From assembly GCF_009923995.1 (NCBI RefSeq), contig NZ_RFSK01000006.1, forward strand, positions 62,001 through 126,000: a stretch of 64,000 nt of DNA, given 5' to 3'. Shown one piece after another: positions 17,863 through 27,692 of the stretch. Source of the DNA: Janthinobacterium sp. Its GTDB lineage: Bacteria; Pseudomonadota; Gammaproteobacteria; Burkholderiales; Burkholderiaceae_D. A model generated the notes under the pieces. That model searched no databases. It was not told the DNA's origin and was given only the letters and a program-made list of their open reading frames with translations. Position 1 is the stretch's first letter. Each line of letters begins with the position of its first letter. The position numbers and the translations under genes were made by a program.

Positions 17863-17889
17863 AAAAAACGGGCCTGCGGGCCCGTTTTT
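17862..17889. terminator. Bidirectional Rho-independent terminator
   Basis: ACGGGCC and GGCCCGT form a stem around a 4-base loop, flanked by A-tract on the left and T-tract on the right (17862-17889). It serves the NTF2-like gene on plus and corA on minus, whose stops flank it directly. Confidence 0.92.
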
Positions 17890-17890
17890 C

Positions 17891-18856
17891 CTATTTCAGC
17901 CAGCCGCGGTGGCGGAAGTACAGGAACGGCGCAATGGCGCTGGTGATCATCAGGCCCCAGGCCCACGGGTAACCGAACGACCATTCCAGTTCCGGCATCA
18001 GCTTGAAGTTCATGCCGTACACGCTGGCGATCAGGGTCGGCGGCAGGAAGGCCACGCTGGCCACCGAGAAGATCTTGATGATCTTGTTCTGGTTGATGTT
18101 GATGAAGCCGACGGTGGCATCCATCAGGAAGTTGATCTTATCAAACAGGAAAGATGTATGGCCGTCCAGGGATTCGATGTCGCGCAGAATCTGGCGCGCT
18201 TCCTCGAACTGCTCGGAATTGAGCAATCGGCCGCGCATCAGGAAACTCACGGCGCGGCGCGTATCCATCATGTTGCGACGGATACGGCCATTCAAGTCTT
18301 CCTCATGAGCAATCGCGTTCAGCGCTTCGGCCGCATGCGCATCCGTAAATTCCTTTTGCAGCACGCGCGTGCTGACTTCTTCCAGGTTCTGGTAGATGCC
18401 TTCGAGCACGTCGGCCGAATATTCCGCATCCGTGGCGTACAGGTCCAGCAGCACGTCCATGTAGTCGGCGATGGAGCCTGGCCGCGAGCGGGCGCGCATG
18501 CGCACCAGGCGGAACACGGGCAAGTCGTCCGTATGCATGGAGAACAAAATCTTGCGGGCAAGAATGAAGGCCACGGTGATGACGCGCGACGGGCCGTCGT
18601 CTTCTTCGCGCAGGAAGTCCGTGCGCAGGTGCAAGTCGCCGTTTTCCGCTTCGTAGTAGCGGGCCGACGCTTCAATATCCTTGACTTCGTCTTCGCCCGG
18701 CAGGGTGACGTTGTAGATGGCCTTGACCCAGGCCCGTTCATCATCGGTGGGATCGGTCAGGTCGACCCAGACCGGTTCGGCGTTTTCGAGGTCTGCGCGG
18801 CTGTCGATCGGCACCTGGTTGAGCCGGCCATTCTGTAATACAAAAACATTGATCAT
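17891..18856 (-). CDS. corA: Magnesium transporter CorA
   Basis: A 321-residue CorA-type Mg2+ channel. A large cytoplasmic N-terminal domain is followed by two C-terminal transmembrane helices; the signature YGMN selectivity loop ends the first one (SVYGMNFKLMPE near residue 283), and the protein ends with the basic RHRGWLK. Single gene, with its own terminator downstream and about 220 bases upstream for a promoter. Mg2+ rather than Co2+/Ni2+ is the family default. Confidence 0.96.
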   Translation of the reverse strand: MINVFVLQNGRLNQVPIDSRADLENAEPVWVDLTDPTDDERAWVKAIYNVTLPGEDEVKDIEASARYYEAENGDLHLRTDFLREEDDGPSRVITVAFILARKILFSMHTDDLPVFRLVRMRARSRPGSIADYMDVLLDLYATDAEYSADVLEGIYQNLEEVSTRVLQKEFTDAHAAEALNAIAHEEDLNGRIRRNMMDTRRAVSFLMRGRLLNSEQFEEARQILRDIESLDGHTSFLFDKINFLMDATVGFININQNKIIKIFSVASVAFLPPTLIASVYGMNFKLMPELEWSFGYPWAWGLMITSAIAPFLYFRHRGWLK

Positions 18857-19080
18857 GCGCGCTCTCAGCCGGATGTTAGGTTATCGTGATGTGCTGGCGC
18901 TGGCGCCAAAAATGAAAACAGCGCAAGTGTACCCGCAAAGCCCTTTTCACGACCACCCCTCGCCACCGCTTTTTCACGGAAAATGTGTGTCGCTGCACCA
19001 AGGGTGCCGGATTAAGATGCTACACCGCAATAATGCCAATTAAGCATGCTTGATATTATGCAAATCCTGGCCGCTCGCCG

Positions 19081-19806
19081 TCACGGCAGTTCGGCCGCCC
19101 CCATGCGGCGCAGGATGACACTGGTGCGCCGGTTCAGGTAGCCGGTATCGCGGTGGCGGTCGTAAAAACGGGGATTCGGCAGCATCACGGCCAGCTTCGC
19201 CGCCTGCGCCGCACTCAGGCTGGCCGCGCTCACATGGTAATAATGACGCGATGCCGCTTCAGCGCCGAAGATGCCCGTGCCGAACTCCACCACATTCAGG
19301 TAAATCTCGAAAATGCGCTGCTTGTCCATCAGGCTTTCCAGCATGTAGGTAATGATCAGTTCCTGCCCCTTGCGCACGTAGCTGCGCGAGCCGGACAGGA
19401 ACAGATTCTTCGCCAGCTGCTGCGTGATGGTGGAGCCGCCCGCCACGACCTTCTGTTTCTTGCTGTTTTTTTCATAGGCCTTTTGCAAGGCGTCCCAGTC
19501 CACGCCTTCATGCTCGGAAAAATTCGCGTCTTCCGAGGCGATGATGGCGCGCTTCAGGTTGTTCGAGATGCGGTTGTACGGCACCCACGTCTGCTGGATG
19601 GTGGCGTTCGGATTCTTTTCCTGCAAGACAGACAATTGCTCGCGCATGAAGGCCGTGCTGGTCGGGTTATGGTCGACCCACCACCAGATTTGCAGGAAGA
19701 AATACAGTTGCACGACGACAAATGCCAGTACGGGCACGATGAACAGCCACTTGATCCAGCCGTAGCGGCTGCCGCTGCGGCCCTTGGCCGTCCTGGCCCC
19801 GCTCAC
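19081..19806 (-). CDS. mtgA: Monofunctional biosynthetic peptidoglycan transglycosylase
   Basis: A 241-residue glycosyltransferase family 51 enzyme that polymerises lipid II glycan strands. One N-terminal membrane anchor ([22 protein letters not shown]) precedes the catalytic domain with [17 protein letters not shown] (catalytic Glu) and [17 protein letters not shown]. The start is taken as GTG at 19806, overlapping the aroE stop as GTGA; the frame is open further upstream but that part is a shadow of aroE. The overlap implies translational coupling to aroE. Confidence 0.95.
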   Translation of the reverse strand: MSGARTAKGRSGSRYGWIKWLFIVPVLAFVVVQLYFFLQIWWWVDHNPTSTAFMREQLSVLQEKNPNATIQQTWVPYNRISNNLKRAIIASEDANFSEHEGVDWDALQKAYEKNSKKQKVVAGGSTITQQLAKNLFLSGSRSYVRKGQELIITYMLESLMDKQRIFEIYLNVVEFGTGIFGAEAASRHYYHVSAASLSAAQAAKLAVMLPNPRFYDRHRDTGYLNRRTSVILRRMGAAELP

Positions 19807-20645
19807 AGGGCACCGCGCAGCTGCGCCAGCAAGTCCTGCGTCTGCGGCCGCACGCCGCGCCACACGTAGAACGCTTCGGCCGCCTGCTCCACCAGCATGC
19901 CCAGGCCATCGCGCACCTGCGCGCCATGCTGGGCGGCAAAGTCCATGAAGACGGTGGGCTGCGCGCCATACATCATGTCCAGCGCCAGCGTCCGGCGACC
20001 GAAGATGGTGACAGGCACGGGCGGCAAGTCGCCCGCCAGGCTGGCCGAGGTGGCATTGATGACGATATCAAATTGCCCGTCAGGTTGTTCGAAACCGCCG
20101 GCGCGCAGCTGCTCCGGATGACTGAGCGACTCGGCAAACTGCGTCACCAGGGCCTCGGCCGTGGCCACGGTGCGGTTGGCAATGAACAGTTCCTGCGGCC
20201 CCTGCTCCAGCAAGGGCAGCACGACGCCGCGCGCGGCGCCGCCCGCGCCCAGCAGCAGGACGCGCTTGCCGGTGATCGGCACGCCGGCGTTGCGCAGGAT
20301 GTCCGCCACCAGGCCCGCGCCATCGGTATTGTCGCCAAGAATGACATCGCCATCGAAGCGCAGGGTATTCACGGCGCCCGCGGCCCGGGCGCGCGGCGTC
20401 AGCTGCGTGGCCAGCGCGCACGCGTCCAGCTTGAAGGGCACCGTCACGTTGGCGCCCTTGCCGCCCTCGGCCGCAAAGCTGCGGGCCGCCAGCGCAAAGC
20501 CATCCAGCGGCGCCAGGCGGCGCTCATAGATGACGGGCTCGCCCGTCTGCAAGGCAAACGCAGCATGAATCAAGGGCGATTTGCTGTGGGCGATGGGATT
20601 ACCAAAGACGCAATATTGATCGGGAGTTATTTCTTGTGTGTTCAA
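19803..20645 (-). CDS. aroE: Shikimate dehydrogenase
   Basis: A 280-residue NADPH-dependent shikimate dehydrogenase of the aromatic amino acid pathway. The shikimate-binding motif is [12 protein letters not shown] at residues 16-27, the catalytic Lys is in NVTVPFK, the Asp partner is in GDNTDGAG, and the nucleotide loop is [11 protein letters not shown]. The start is a TTG that overlaps the stop of the TonB-like gene (TTGA), and its own stop overlaps the mtgA GTG, so three genes are chained by overlaps with weak start codons. Confidence 0.96.
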   Translation of the reverse strand: MNTQEITPDQYCVFGNPIAHSKSPLIHAAFALQTGEPVIYERRLAPLDGFALAARSFAAEGGKGANVTVPFKLDACALATQLTPRARAAGAVNTLRFDGDVILGDNTDGAGLVADILRNAGVPITGKRVLLLGAGGAARGVVLPLLEQGPQELFIANRTVATAEALVTQFAESLSHPEQLRAGGFEQPDGQFDIVINATSASLAGDLPPVPVTIFGRRTLALDMMYGAQPTVFMDFAAQHGAQVRDGLGMLVEQAAEAFYVWRGVRPQTQDLLAQLRGAL

Positions 20646-21529
20646 TTGCTGCCGCCAGTCAGGTTAGCTTCCATTTTTTCTTCGCGGGTAAATTTGAAGC
20701 GGGTGATCACCACCCACAGGTCATCTTTGTCGCTCGACAACATATTCGGTGGGAAACGCCCAAACGGCGCGGCGCGGCGCACGATGGCCAGGGCGGCCGC
20801 GTCCAGCGCCGGGTTGCCCGAGCTGCGCTCCACGCGGGCACCGCCTTCTTTCTGGTAAATCGTGCCATCCTGGAAGATCGGGATGTATACGACCAGCTCG
20901 CCGTACATCTTGCGGCCATTCTTTTGCGGGAAATTCAGGGTGCCGATTTCCTCGATGCGCTTTTGCAGGGCCTTGTAATACATGGCATAGCCAACTTCCT
21001 GCGTGCTGGGCGTAATGAAGGTCTTGCGGGGACGCTTGTTCTGGTCTTCCACGGTCTGGCTGATCTCGGCCGCCATGCGGGCGATGGCCTTGCTGCTTTC
21101 CATCAAGTCCGAGCCGGTGGCCAGGGGATTGGGCTTGTCCTTTTCCGTGACGGGCGCGGCGCTGTAAGGCGTGGGCCTGGCCGCCTGCGTCAGCAGCTCC
21201 TGCTGTTTCTGTTCCAGTTCAGCAATGCGCCGGGCGCTGGCCTTGACACTCTCGCCCTCTTCCACCTTGCGCATGTCGGGCAAGGGCGACTTGGCGCGGC
21301 CCTTGTCGGCCTGCCCACCACCGTCCAGGTTGGCTTGCGCCAGGGCATCCGCCTTCAGGGGCTTGGCCGCATGCTTGGCATTGACGAGTATCACTTCCAG
21401 GCCGGGATCGGTGGCGACGGCCCGCTGCGGCGCCGGGGCGACAAAATGCATCGCCAGCAAGGCGCCGTGCGCCAGCAGCGAGACCGCCACGGCAATCATC
21501 AGGAAACGATTCTCTCGGAAAGACTTCAC
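20642..21529 (-). CDS. TonB-like C-terminal domain protein
   Basis: A 295-residue protein from the GTG at 21529 (VKSFRENRF), with one N-terminal transmembrane anchor ([19 protein letters not shown]), a charged periplasmic spacer with a short coiled coil ([14 protein letters not shown]), and a TonB C-terminal fold containing [16 protein letters not shown] and [22 protein letters not shown]. It probably transduces ion-gradient energy or forms a periplasm-spanning link. No exbB, exbD or receptor is nearby. A TTG at 21556 would extend the N-terminus by nine residues. Confidence 0.85.
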   Translation of the reverse strand: MKSFRENRFLMIAVAVSLLAHGALLAMHFVAPAPQRAVATDPGLEVILVNAKHAAKPLKADALAQANLDGGGQADKGRAKSPLPDMRKVEEGESVKASARRIAELEQKQQELLTQAARPTPYSAAPVTEKDKPNPLATGSDLMESSKAIARMAAEISQTVEDQNKRPRKTFITPSTQEVGYAMYYKALQKRIEEIGTLNFPQKNGRKMYGELVVYIPIFQDGTIYQKEGGARVERSSGNPALDAAALAIVRRAAPFGRFPPNMLSSDKDDLWVVITRFKFTREEKMEANLTGGSN

Positions 21530-21636
21530 GCGCAACCCAGTTCGCAACAAGCACAAGATACAAGACTGCTGAATTCTACGTCAAAGGGCGGCGCCGGCAA
21601 CAGATTTCAGCACCGCCCCACAGTCTCTGCCGCGCC

Positions 21637-23724
21637 TTATTTGACTTCTGGCTCGCTGACCACGTCTTCGCTGGCCAGTTCCGCCACTTCCGCGTCGGCG
21701 TCGCTGACCTGGTTGGCCGCTTCCGGCGACGCTTCCGGCGCCACGTCGCCCTCGTCGGCGCCTTCGTCGCCCGCGTCTTCCTCGTAATCGAGCTCGGCGT
21801 CAGCCGCCACTTCCGGCACGGCGGCGATTTCCAGCAGGCGCGCTTCGATGCTCAGGTCGACTTCATCCCAGCGCAGCAAGTCCAGCTTGACCTGGGCGCC
21901 GCGCGCCACGGATGGCATGCCCGGCAGCTTGATGACGAGCGGAATGTCGACGAGGCGCAGGATTTCATCCTTCAGCACGACGGCATCGACCTGGCGCGCG
22001 TTTTCCTGGTGCAGCCAGCGCAAGCACCAGTAGCGTTCCATGTTCGACTGGAAATCGCCATACGCGGCATAGGCGGCATCAAACGCCGAGACGATGGCGA
22101 ACAGATTCGCGTCGCGCGGCTTGAACGGGGCCACCAGCGGGGCCGTCACGCCGTGCTCGGCGCAGGCGATGATTTGCCACTGGTTCACCAGGTCCGTGTA
22201 GCGGCGCAGGGGCGAGGTGCTCCATGCATATTGGTCCACGCCCAGGCCCTGGTGCGGCGCCGCATGAGTGACCATGCGCACCTGCATCTTTGCCGCCCAG
22301 CTATTGCCCGTGCCGCCGCCCTGGCTGCGGTAGATGCCCGGCACGCCATGGTCGTGCAGCATCTTGCCCCAGGTGCTGTTGGCAAAAATCATCAGTTCGG
22401 CGACGATCTTGTCCAGCGGCGCGCCACGCTTGCGGCGGGCCACGGTGACGATGTCGTTTTCCACATAGAAGTTGAAATCGACGCGGTTGTTCTGTTCCGG
22501 CTTGAGGCCGAACGCTTCGCGCTTCTTCATGCGGCCCTGTTCCAGCTGCTGTGCCCATTGCCACAGGATGGCGAAATCGGCCTTGTGCGGATACTCGCCC
22601 TCGCCGCTGGCCAGGGTTTCCTCGTTGACCAGGTCATCGAGCTGGTTGTGGCGCAAGTTGCTGGCAATCGGCACCAGTTCGGCGCGCGTCTGCGTGCTGA
22701 CCACGGCCCAGTCCGCTTTCGGGTCCAGGGTGGCGTACAGCGACAGGGCCGGGCACGTCGTGCCTTCGGCCAGGGTAAACGCGTTGACGATTTCGTCCGG
22801 CAGCATGGTGATCTTGTCGCCCGGCATATAGACGGTGGACATGCGCTGGCGCGCCATCTTGTCGATCACGTCTTCCGGGCGGATGCCCAGGCCCGGCGCG
22901 GCGATGTGGATGCCCACCTTGATCGTGCCGTCCGGCAATGGCTGCACGGAGAAGGCATCGTCGATCTCGGTGGTGGTCACATCGTCGATGGAGAAGGCGG
23001 CCACATCGGCCAGCGGCAGCTTGGCCGTCACGGCGGGCACGGGCACGTTCGGGAAACCGGCGCCTTTCGGGAAATTCTCGAAGAGGAATTTGGACAGGTG
23101 CAAATCTTTCGGCGAAGCAATACCGCCGACGGCCAGCATCAGACGGGCCGGCGTCGTGTGCAATTCCGTGCAGGCCGCTTCCAGCGCCTTGTATTCGATG
23201 GTGTTCTTGTCCGGCTTGAACAACAGTTGCAGCACCATGGGCTGCATCGCTTCGGGCAAGCGGTTCTGCTTCAGCTCTTCCACATAGGCGGCTTGCACGA
23301 GCGCCTGCTGCTTTTTCTTTTCGATGCCGGCCAATGCCGCCTTCAGCGACGCTTCCGGCGCCGCCTTGTAGCGGCCACGGCCCTTCTTGTAGAAATACAC
23401 GGGCGCCGAATGCAGTGCCAGGATCAGGCCGGCAGCTTCCGGCGGCAAGGGCGCATGGCCGAAATACTCGGCGCCCAGTTCGGCAAAGCCGAACTCGTCT
23501 TCGCCCGCCACTTCCCACAGGAAATCGAGGTCGATGTCGGCCGCCACGGCCTTGGCTTGCTCCAGCAATTCGGCCGGCGCCGGTTTTTCATACTGCAGCA
23601 GCACGTCCTTGGTCTTGACCTTGGTACGCTTGCCGCTGGCCATTTCGACCTGGTAGGCCTCACCCGCTTGCGACAGGACCGTGCCGACCTTGAAATCGCC
23701 GGATTCTTCAAAAAATAGATTCAT
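21637..23724 (-). CDS. RNB-domain 3'-5' exoribonuclease (RNase II family)
   Basis: A 695-residue RNase II/R-type protein. The catalytic RNB domain is recognised by AFSIDDVTTTEIDDAFSV near residue 245, with the Asp cluster that binds Mg2+, then IHIAAPG, YMPGDKITMLP and SPLRRYTDL near residue 500. The N-terminus lacks the two obvious cold-shock domains of E. coli RNase R, and the C-terminus ends in a very acidic tail of about 60 residues (Glu/Asp/Ala rich). It represents the shorter RNB variant common in betaproteobacteria. It follows ubiC after 2 bases. Confidence 0.9.
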   Translation of the reverse strand: MNLFFEESGDFKVGTVLSQAGEAYQVEMASGKRTKVKTKDVLLQYEKPAPAELLEQAKAVAADIDLDFLWEVAGEDEFGFAELGAEYFGHAPLPPEAAGLILALHSAPVYFYKKGRGRYKAAPEASLKAALAGIEKKKQQALVQAAYVEELKQNRLPEAMQPMVLQLLFKPDKNTIEYKALEAACTELHTTPARLMLAVGGIASPKDLHLSKFLFENFPKGAGFPNVPVPAVTAKLPLADVAAFSIDDVTTTEIDDAFSVQPLPDGTIKVGIHIAAPGLGIRPEDVIDKMARQRMSTVYMPGDKITMLPDEIVNAFTLAEGTTCPALSLYATLDPKADWAVVSTQTRAELVPIASNLRHNQLDDLVNEETLASGEGEYPHKADFAILWQWAQQLEQGRMKKREAFGLKPEQNNRVDFNFYVENDIVTVARRKRGAPLDKIVAELMIFANSTWGKMLHDHGVPGIYRSQGGGTGNSWAAKMQVRMVTHAAPHQGLGVDQYAWSTSPLRRYTDLVNQWQIIACAEHGVTAPLVAPFKPRDANLFAIVSAFDAAYAAYGDFQSNMERYWCLRWLHQENARQVDAVVLKDEILRLVDIPLVIKLPGMPSVARGAQVKLDLLRWDEVDLSIEARLLEIAAVPEVAADAELDYEEDAGDEGADEGDVAPEASPEAANQVSDADAEVAELASEDVVSEPEVK

Positions 23725-23726
23725 TG

Positions 23727-24332
23727 TTATGCTTTGTTTATTAATGTGTCGGTTGCAACGGTGCGAGTAAGCTCAAACACCGCCGGCAGAAATACTTCCG
23801 TTACCAGCAGCAATCCTTGATGGCGCTGATACAGGCAGCGCCGGGCAAAAAACGGCGCCAGCCCATCGACGCGCGCCCCTTCCAGGGCCAGCGCCGCCTG
23901 CACGCGCTGCACCAGCGGGTGTCCCGCGCGCAAACGGGCAAATTCCAGTGCGCCACGGCGCACCATGCGGTCGCCGAACAGGGTCGTACCCAGCGAACGC
24001 TCGCCCAGCGCGGAAAACAGGGGCCAGTCCGTGGCCGTCGCCTGCATGGGCACGACGGTATGGCCAAACACGGCCGGTCTATTATCACACCGTAACAGCA
24101 CTTCGCGTTCCCAGACGCGGCCAGGACGGTGCAGGCCGATGCAGGCTGCCTCGTCGCTGAGACAGCGTGCTGTTTCCTGATGCAAACATTGCACGCGAAA
24201 TGCCTGGCTGTGCGCTTTCAGCTTGGCCGTCAGCGAACCACCGCCCGTCAGCCAGTGGCGCAAGGCGGGCGGCGCATTGACGGCATTCACGTGCGCATGC
24301 CATTGCGCCTGGCGCAGCGAACCCGGCCTCAC
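23727..24332 (-). CDS. ubiC: Chorismate lyase
   Basis: A 201-residue protein that cleaves chorismate to 4-hydroxybenzoate and pyruvate, the first step of ubiquinone synthesis. Family features are VWEREVLL, the FGHTVVP segment, LGERSLGTTLFGD, and the C-terminal ARRCLYQRHQGLLLVTEVFLP. The start is GTG, overlapping the stop of the esterase gene as GTGA. No ubiA is adjacent. Confidence 0.93.
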   Translation of the reverse strand: MRPGSLRQAQWHAHVNAVNAPPALRHWLTGGGSLTAKLKAHSQAFRVQCLHQETARCLSDEAACIGLHRPGRVWEREVLLRCDNRPAVFGHTVVPMQATATDWPLFSALGERSLGTTLFGDRMVRRGALEFARLRAGHPLVQRVQAALALEGARVDGLAPFFARRCLYQRHQGLLLVTEVFLPAVFELTRTVATDTLINKA

Positions 24333-24913
24333 CGGCCGGCTTCCACGTCGACGCCGGCAAAGGCCAGCACGGGCGCCACGTAATCGGCAAATTCACTGAT
24401 GCCATGGTCGCTGCCCTCGATGACGATCTGGCGCGCCCCCTGATAATGCGCCAGCATGTCGCGGTAGTCGAGCACTTCGTCGCCCGTGGCGGCAATCAGG
24501 AAATAGCGTTGCGGCTCAGTAATTTTCTCTACGGCAAATGTACCTAATTCGTCGATATATTCGCGCTTGAATTCGAAAGGCTTGTCCGAATGGAACTCAG
24601 TCGTCACGCCCACATGCTGTTCCAGGTCGATCAGGGGCACGATGGCGGGATTGAGCAGCACGGCCCGGCAACCGAGCCGCTCGGCCAGCCAGGTGGCATA
24701 GTAGCCGCCCAGCGAGGAACCGATGAGCGTCAGGTCGGCGGGCGCCGCGTTATTGACCAATGACAAGGCCAGCTCGATGGCCAGTTTCGGCGACGCCGGC
24801 AATTGCGGGCACAGCCATTCATCCGCGCGGCCCAGCGCCTGCATCTGCGCGGCCAGCAGGCGCGACTTCATCGACAGCGGCGACGAACGGAATCCATGCA
24901 GGTACAAAATCAT
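24329..24913 (-). CDS. YqiA/YcfP family alpha/beta-fold esterase
   Basis: A 194-residue alpha/beta hydrolase. The oxyanion segment is LYLHGFRSSP at the N-terminus, the nucleophile elbow is GSSLGGYYA near residue 66, the acid Asp is in ATGDEVLDY, and the His is in GSDHGISEF. Homologues hydrolyse short acyl esters or CoA thioesters; the natural substrate is unknown. ATGA overlap with mpl upstream and GTGA overlap with ubiC downstream show a tight operon. Confidence 0.92.
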   Translation of the reverse strand: MILYLHGFRSSPLSMKSRLLAAQMQALGRADEWLCPQLPASPKLAIELALSLVNNAAPADLTLIGSSLGGYYATWLAERLGCRAVLLNPAIVPLIDLEQHVGVTTEFHSDKPFEFKREYIDELGTFAVEKITEPQRYFLIAATGDEVLDYRDMLAHYQGARQIVIEGSDHGISEFADYVAPVLAFAGVDVEAGR

Positions 24914-26286
24914 CGGCCCAGGGCCTCCAGCAATTTCTGATGCACGCCGCCAAAGCCGCCATTGCTCATGACGATGATCTGATCGCCGGGACGGGCGCTC
25001 GCCGCCACGGCCGCCACCAGCGTATCGATGTCTTCGTAGGCGCTGGCAATCTGGCCCAGCGGCGCCAGCGCGGCGCCCAGGCTCCAGCCCAGCGCGGCCT
25101 GGCTGCCGAAGCCGAAGACCAGGTCCGCGTCCTTCAGGCTGGCCGGCAGCGCATCTTTCATGGCGCCCAGCTTCATGGTGTTCGAACGCGGTTCCAGCAC
25201 GGCGAGGATGCGCGCGCTGCCACCCAGTTTTTGGCGCAGGCCGCCCACGGTGGTGGCAATGGCCGTCGGATGGTGGGCAAAATCGTCATACACGGTAATG
25301 TTGTTGACCACGCCGCGCACTTCCATGCGGCGCTTGACGCTCTCGAAGGTGGCCAGCGAAGCACACGCCTGGGCAATAGGCACGCCCACGTGGCGCGCGG
25401 CGGCGATGGCCGCCAGCGCATTGCTGCGGTTGTGCTTGCCTGTGAGCGCCCACGCCACATGGCCTTCGTGCTGGCCATTGAACAAGACATCGAAGCTGCC
25501 GTCGGCCTGCTCTTGCAGTTGCCAGTTGGCATCCTGGCCGAAACTTTCCTGCTCGCTCCAGCAGCCGCGCGCCAGCACGCGCTGCAGAGACGCTTCATCG
25601 CCGTTGTACACGAGGCGGCCGATACCGGGCACGGTGCGCACCAGGTGGTGGAATTGCGTCTCGATCGCGTGCAGATCGGGGAAGATGTCGGCGTGATCAT
25701 ATTCCAGGTTATTCATGACGGCAGTCTTCGCGTGGTAATGCACGAATTTGCTGCGCTTGTCGAAGAAGGCCGTGTCATATTCATCCGCTTCGATGACGAA
25801 GAAGTCCGAATCGACGCTTTTACCATCGATCTTGCCGCTGAGGCGGGCGGAAATGCCAAAGTTCATCGGCACGCCGCCGATCAGGAAGCCCGGTGCGTAG
25901 CCGGCGTCTTCGAGTATCCATGCCAGCATGGCGGACGTTGTCGTCTTGCCATGCGTGCCGGCCACGGCCAAGACCCACCGATTGCGTAATATATGTTCGC
26001 CGATCCATTGCGGGCCGGAAACGTAAGGCAGGCTGCGGTTGAGGATTTCCTCCACCAGCGGGTTGCCGCGCGACACGACATTGCCAATCACATACAAATC
26101 CGGGTTCAGCCTGGTTTGTTCCGGGTCAAAACCCTGGATCAGTTCGATGCCCTGCGATTCCAGCTGGGTGCTCATCGGCGGATAGACGTTGGCATCGCAG
26201 CCGGTGACTTTATGGCCGGCCTCCTTGGCCAGGACGGCCAGGCCGCCCATGAAGGTACCGCAAATGCCGAGGATATGAATATGCAT
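24910..26286 (-). CDS. mpl: UDP-N-acetylmuramate:L-alanyl-gamma-D-glutamyl-meso-diaminopimelate ligase
   Basis: A 458-residue Mur-ligase that reattaches recycled murein tripeptide to UDP-MurNAc. The N-terminal domain begins MHIHILGICGTFMGGLAVLA, the ATP loop AGTHGKTTTSAML is near residue 110, and ADEYDTAFFDKRSKFVHY follows. The pattern is Mpl rather than MurC. It shares the recycling theme with ampD at 40.9 kb. It is divergent from the unknown gene at 26.4 kb. Confidence 0.96.
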   Translation of the reverse strand: MHIHILGICGTFMGGLAVLAKEAGHKVTGCDANVYPPMSTQLESQGIELIQGFDPEQTRLNPDLYVIGNVVSRGNPLVEEILNRSLPYVSGPQWIGEHILRNRWVLAVAGTHGKTTTSAMLAWILEDAGYAPGFLIGGVPMNFGISARLSGKIDGKSVDSDFFVIEADEYDTAFFDKRSKFVHYHAKTAVMNNLEYDHADIFPDLHAIETQFHHLVRTVPGIGRLVYNGDEASLQRVLARGCWSEQESFGQDANWQLQEQADGSFDVLFNGQHEGHVAWALTGKHNRSNALAAIAAARHVGVPIAQACASLATFESVKRRMEVRGVVNNITVYDDFAHHPTAIATTVGGLRQKLGGSARILAVLEPRSNTMKLGAMKDALPASLKDADLVFGFGSQAALGWSLGAALAPLGQIASAYEDIDTLVAAVAASARPGDQIIVMSNGGFGGVHQKLLEALGR

Positions 26287-26399
26287 GTGATCAGTGCGAA
26301 AAGGTGCGCGGTTAAGTAATTGGGTGGGCTAAAAAAAAGCCAAGTGTGGGATTTTACCCGACGCCATGGTTTTTTCCGCTTCGGAGTATCATCTCGGTC

Positions 26400-27038
26400 A
26401 TGACGACTGATGCATTTGACGACAGCGCGCTCGTGCGCCTGGAAATTGCCGCCGCTGCCGCGCGCCTCGTGGCGCAGGACGGCGCCGACTATGGCAGCGC
26501 CAAGCGCAAGGCGGCGCGGCAGGTGCTGGGCGATACGCCCAGCCGGCCCAACGTGCTGCCCGATAACGACATGATCGAGGAGCAGGTACGCCAGTACAAC
26601 GCCCTGTTCCTGGCCGACAGCCAGCCGGCGCGCCTGTTCCAGCTGCGCACGATCGCGCTGCAGGTCATGGAAGCGTTGCAACAATTTCATCCCCTGCTCA
26701 GCGGCCCCGTCCTCAATGGCACGGCCGGCCCCCACGACGAGATCTATCTGCAGCTGTTTGCCGAGAGCGCCAAGGAGATCCACATCTTCCTGCTGAATAA
26801 AAATGTGCTGCTCGACATGTCGGAAAGCCCGCATTTCAAGGGAGCGCGTTATGATGCGGTCGAGACGGCCAGCTTCTTGTGGAAAAACGAAGGCGTGCAT
26901 GCCGCCCTGTATGAACTCGACGATATGCGCGGCGCGCTGAAGGCCAAGGCGGACGGCAAGGTGTTGCGCACCGATATTGCGGGCTTGCGCAGCCTGCTGG
27001 CCGCCAGCCTCGCCGATGGCGCGCCGGCGGTCGACTAA
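26400..27038 (+). CDS. Conserved protein of unknown function
   Basis: A 212-residue soluble, mostly helical protein starting MTTDAFDDSALVRLE; an upstream in-frame start at 26346 is unlikely. I recall similar proteins in Ralstonia and Burkholderia near mpl, sometimes mislabelled as a Mur ligase, which this is not. Conserved-looking blocks are RLEIAAAAARLVAQDGADY, VLPDNDMIEEQVRQY, and PVLNGTAGPHDEIYL followed by EIHIFLLNKN. The third block faintly recalls a nucleotidyltransferase G-x-D layout, but the paired aspartates are absent. No signal peptide or membrane segment. Confidence 0.85.
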   Translation: MTTDAFDDSALVRLEIAAAAARLVAQDGADYGSAKRKAARQVLGDTPSRPNVLPDNDMIEEQVRQYNALFLADSQPARLFQLRTIALQVMEALQQFHPLLSGPVLNGTAGPHDEIYLQLFAESAKEIHIFLLNKNVLLDMSESPHFKGARYDAVETASFLWKNEGVHAALYELDDMRGALKAKADGKVLRTDIAGLRSLLAASLADGAPAVD

Positions 27039-27058
27039 CATTGATATAGATAAAAGAT

Positions 27059-27610
27059 ATGACAAAAAAGAATTGGATCGCCTGCGCCATCGTCGCCCTG
27101 ATGTTCGGCGGCATGGGTGCCTATGTCGGCTTACATAAAGAGAAAGAAAAAGCGGGGCCCGTGACGACCGCCATCGCGCCCGGCGCGACGGGTCCCGTGA
27201 ATGAGCTGTACGCGCTGTCGCTGCCGGATGCGGCTGGCGCCACGCAAGCCTTGTCTCAATGGAAAGGCAAGAATTTGCTGGTGAATTTCTGGGCTCCCTG
27301 GTGCCCGCCGTGTGTGGAAGAAATGCCGGAGTTATCCGAAGTACAAGGCCACTATGCGGGAAAAAATCTGCAAGTCATTGGCATCGGCATCGATTCGGCC
27401 AGCAATATTGCCACCTTTGCCAGCAAGGTCAAGATTGCCTATCCCGTCTACGTTTCCGGCATGAGCGGCACCGACCTGTCGCGCCATTTTGGCAATGCCA
27501 CGGGCGGCTTGCCCTTCACGGTACTGATCGGCGCCAATGGCGAAGTGAAAAAGACCTATCTGGGACGCTTGAAATTTGATCAGTTGCGCGCCGATCTGGA
27601 CAATTTGTAA
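27059..27610 (+). CDS. TlpA-family thiol:disulfide interchange protein
   Basis: A 183-residue membrane-anchored thioredoxin-like protein. Residues about 6-26 form a signal anchor (WIACAIVALMFGGMGAYVGL), so the domain faces the periplasm. The redox motif is WAPWCPPC near residues 80-87 in NFWAPWCPPCVEEMPEL, and the cis-Pro loop is GGLPFTVLI. Related proteins reduce apocytochrome or other envelope thiols. It starts 20 bases after the preceding unknown gene and may be cotranscribed with it. Confidence 0.93.
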   Translation: MTKKNWIACAIVALMFGGMGAYVGLHKEKEKAGPVTTAIAPGATGPVNELYALSLPDAAGATQALSQWKGKNLLVNFWAPWCPPCVEEMPELSEVQGHYAGKNLQVIGIGIDSASNIATFASKVKIAYPVYVSGMSGTDLSRHFGNATGGLPFTVLIGANGEVKKTYLGRLKFDQLRADLDNL

Positions 27611-27692
27611 ATTCGGAGCGTGCTTTTTTCTCTTGCCAATGCGTATCTTTGGCGGCAAAATGCGGAACTTTCGCTAAAACGGTCTTCCATAC

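Noticed and set aside
26346..26399. An upstream start for the unknown gene after mpl
   Set aside because: The 18 added residues (MGFYPTPWF...) are not typical and the ATG at 26400 fits recalled homologues.
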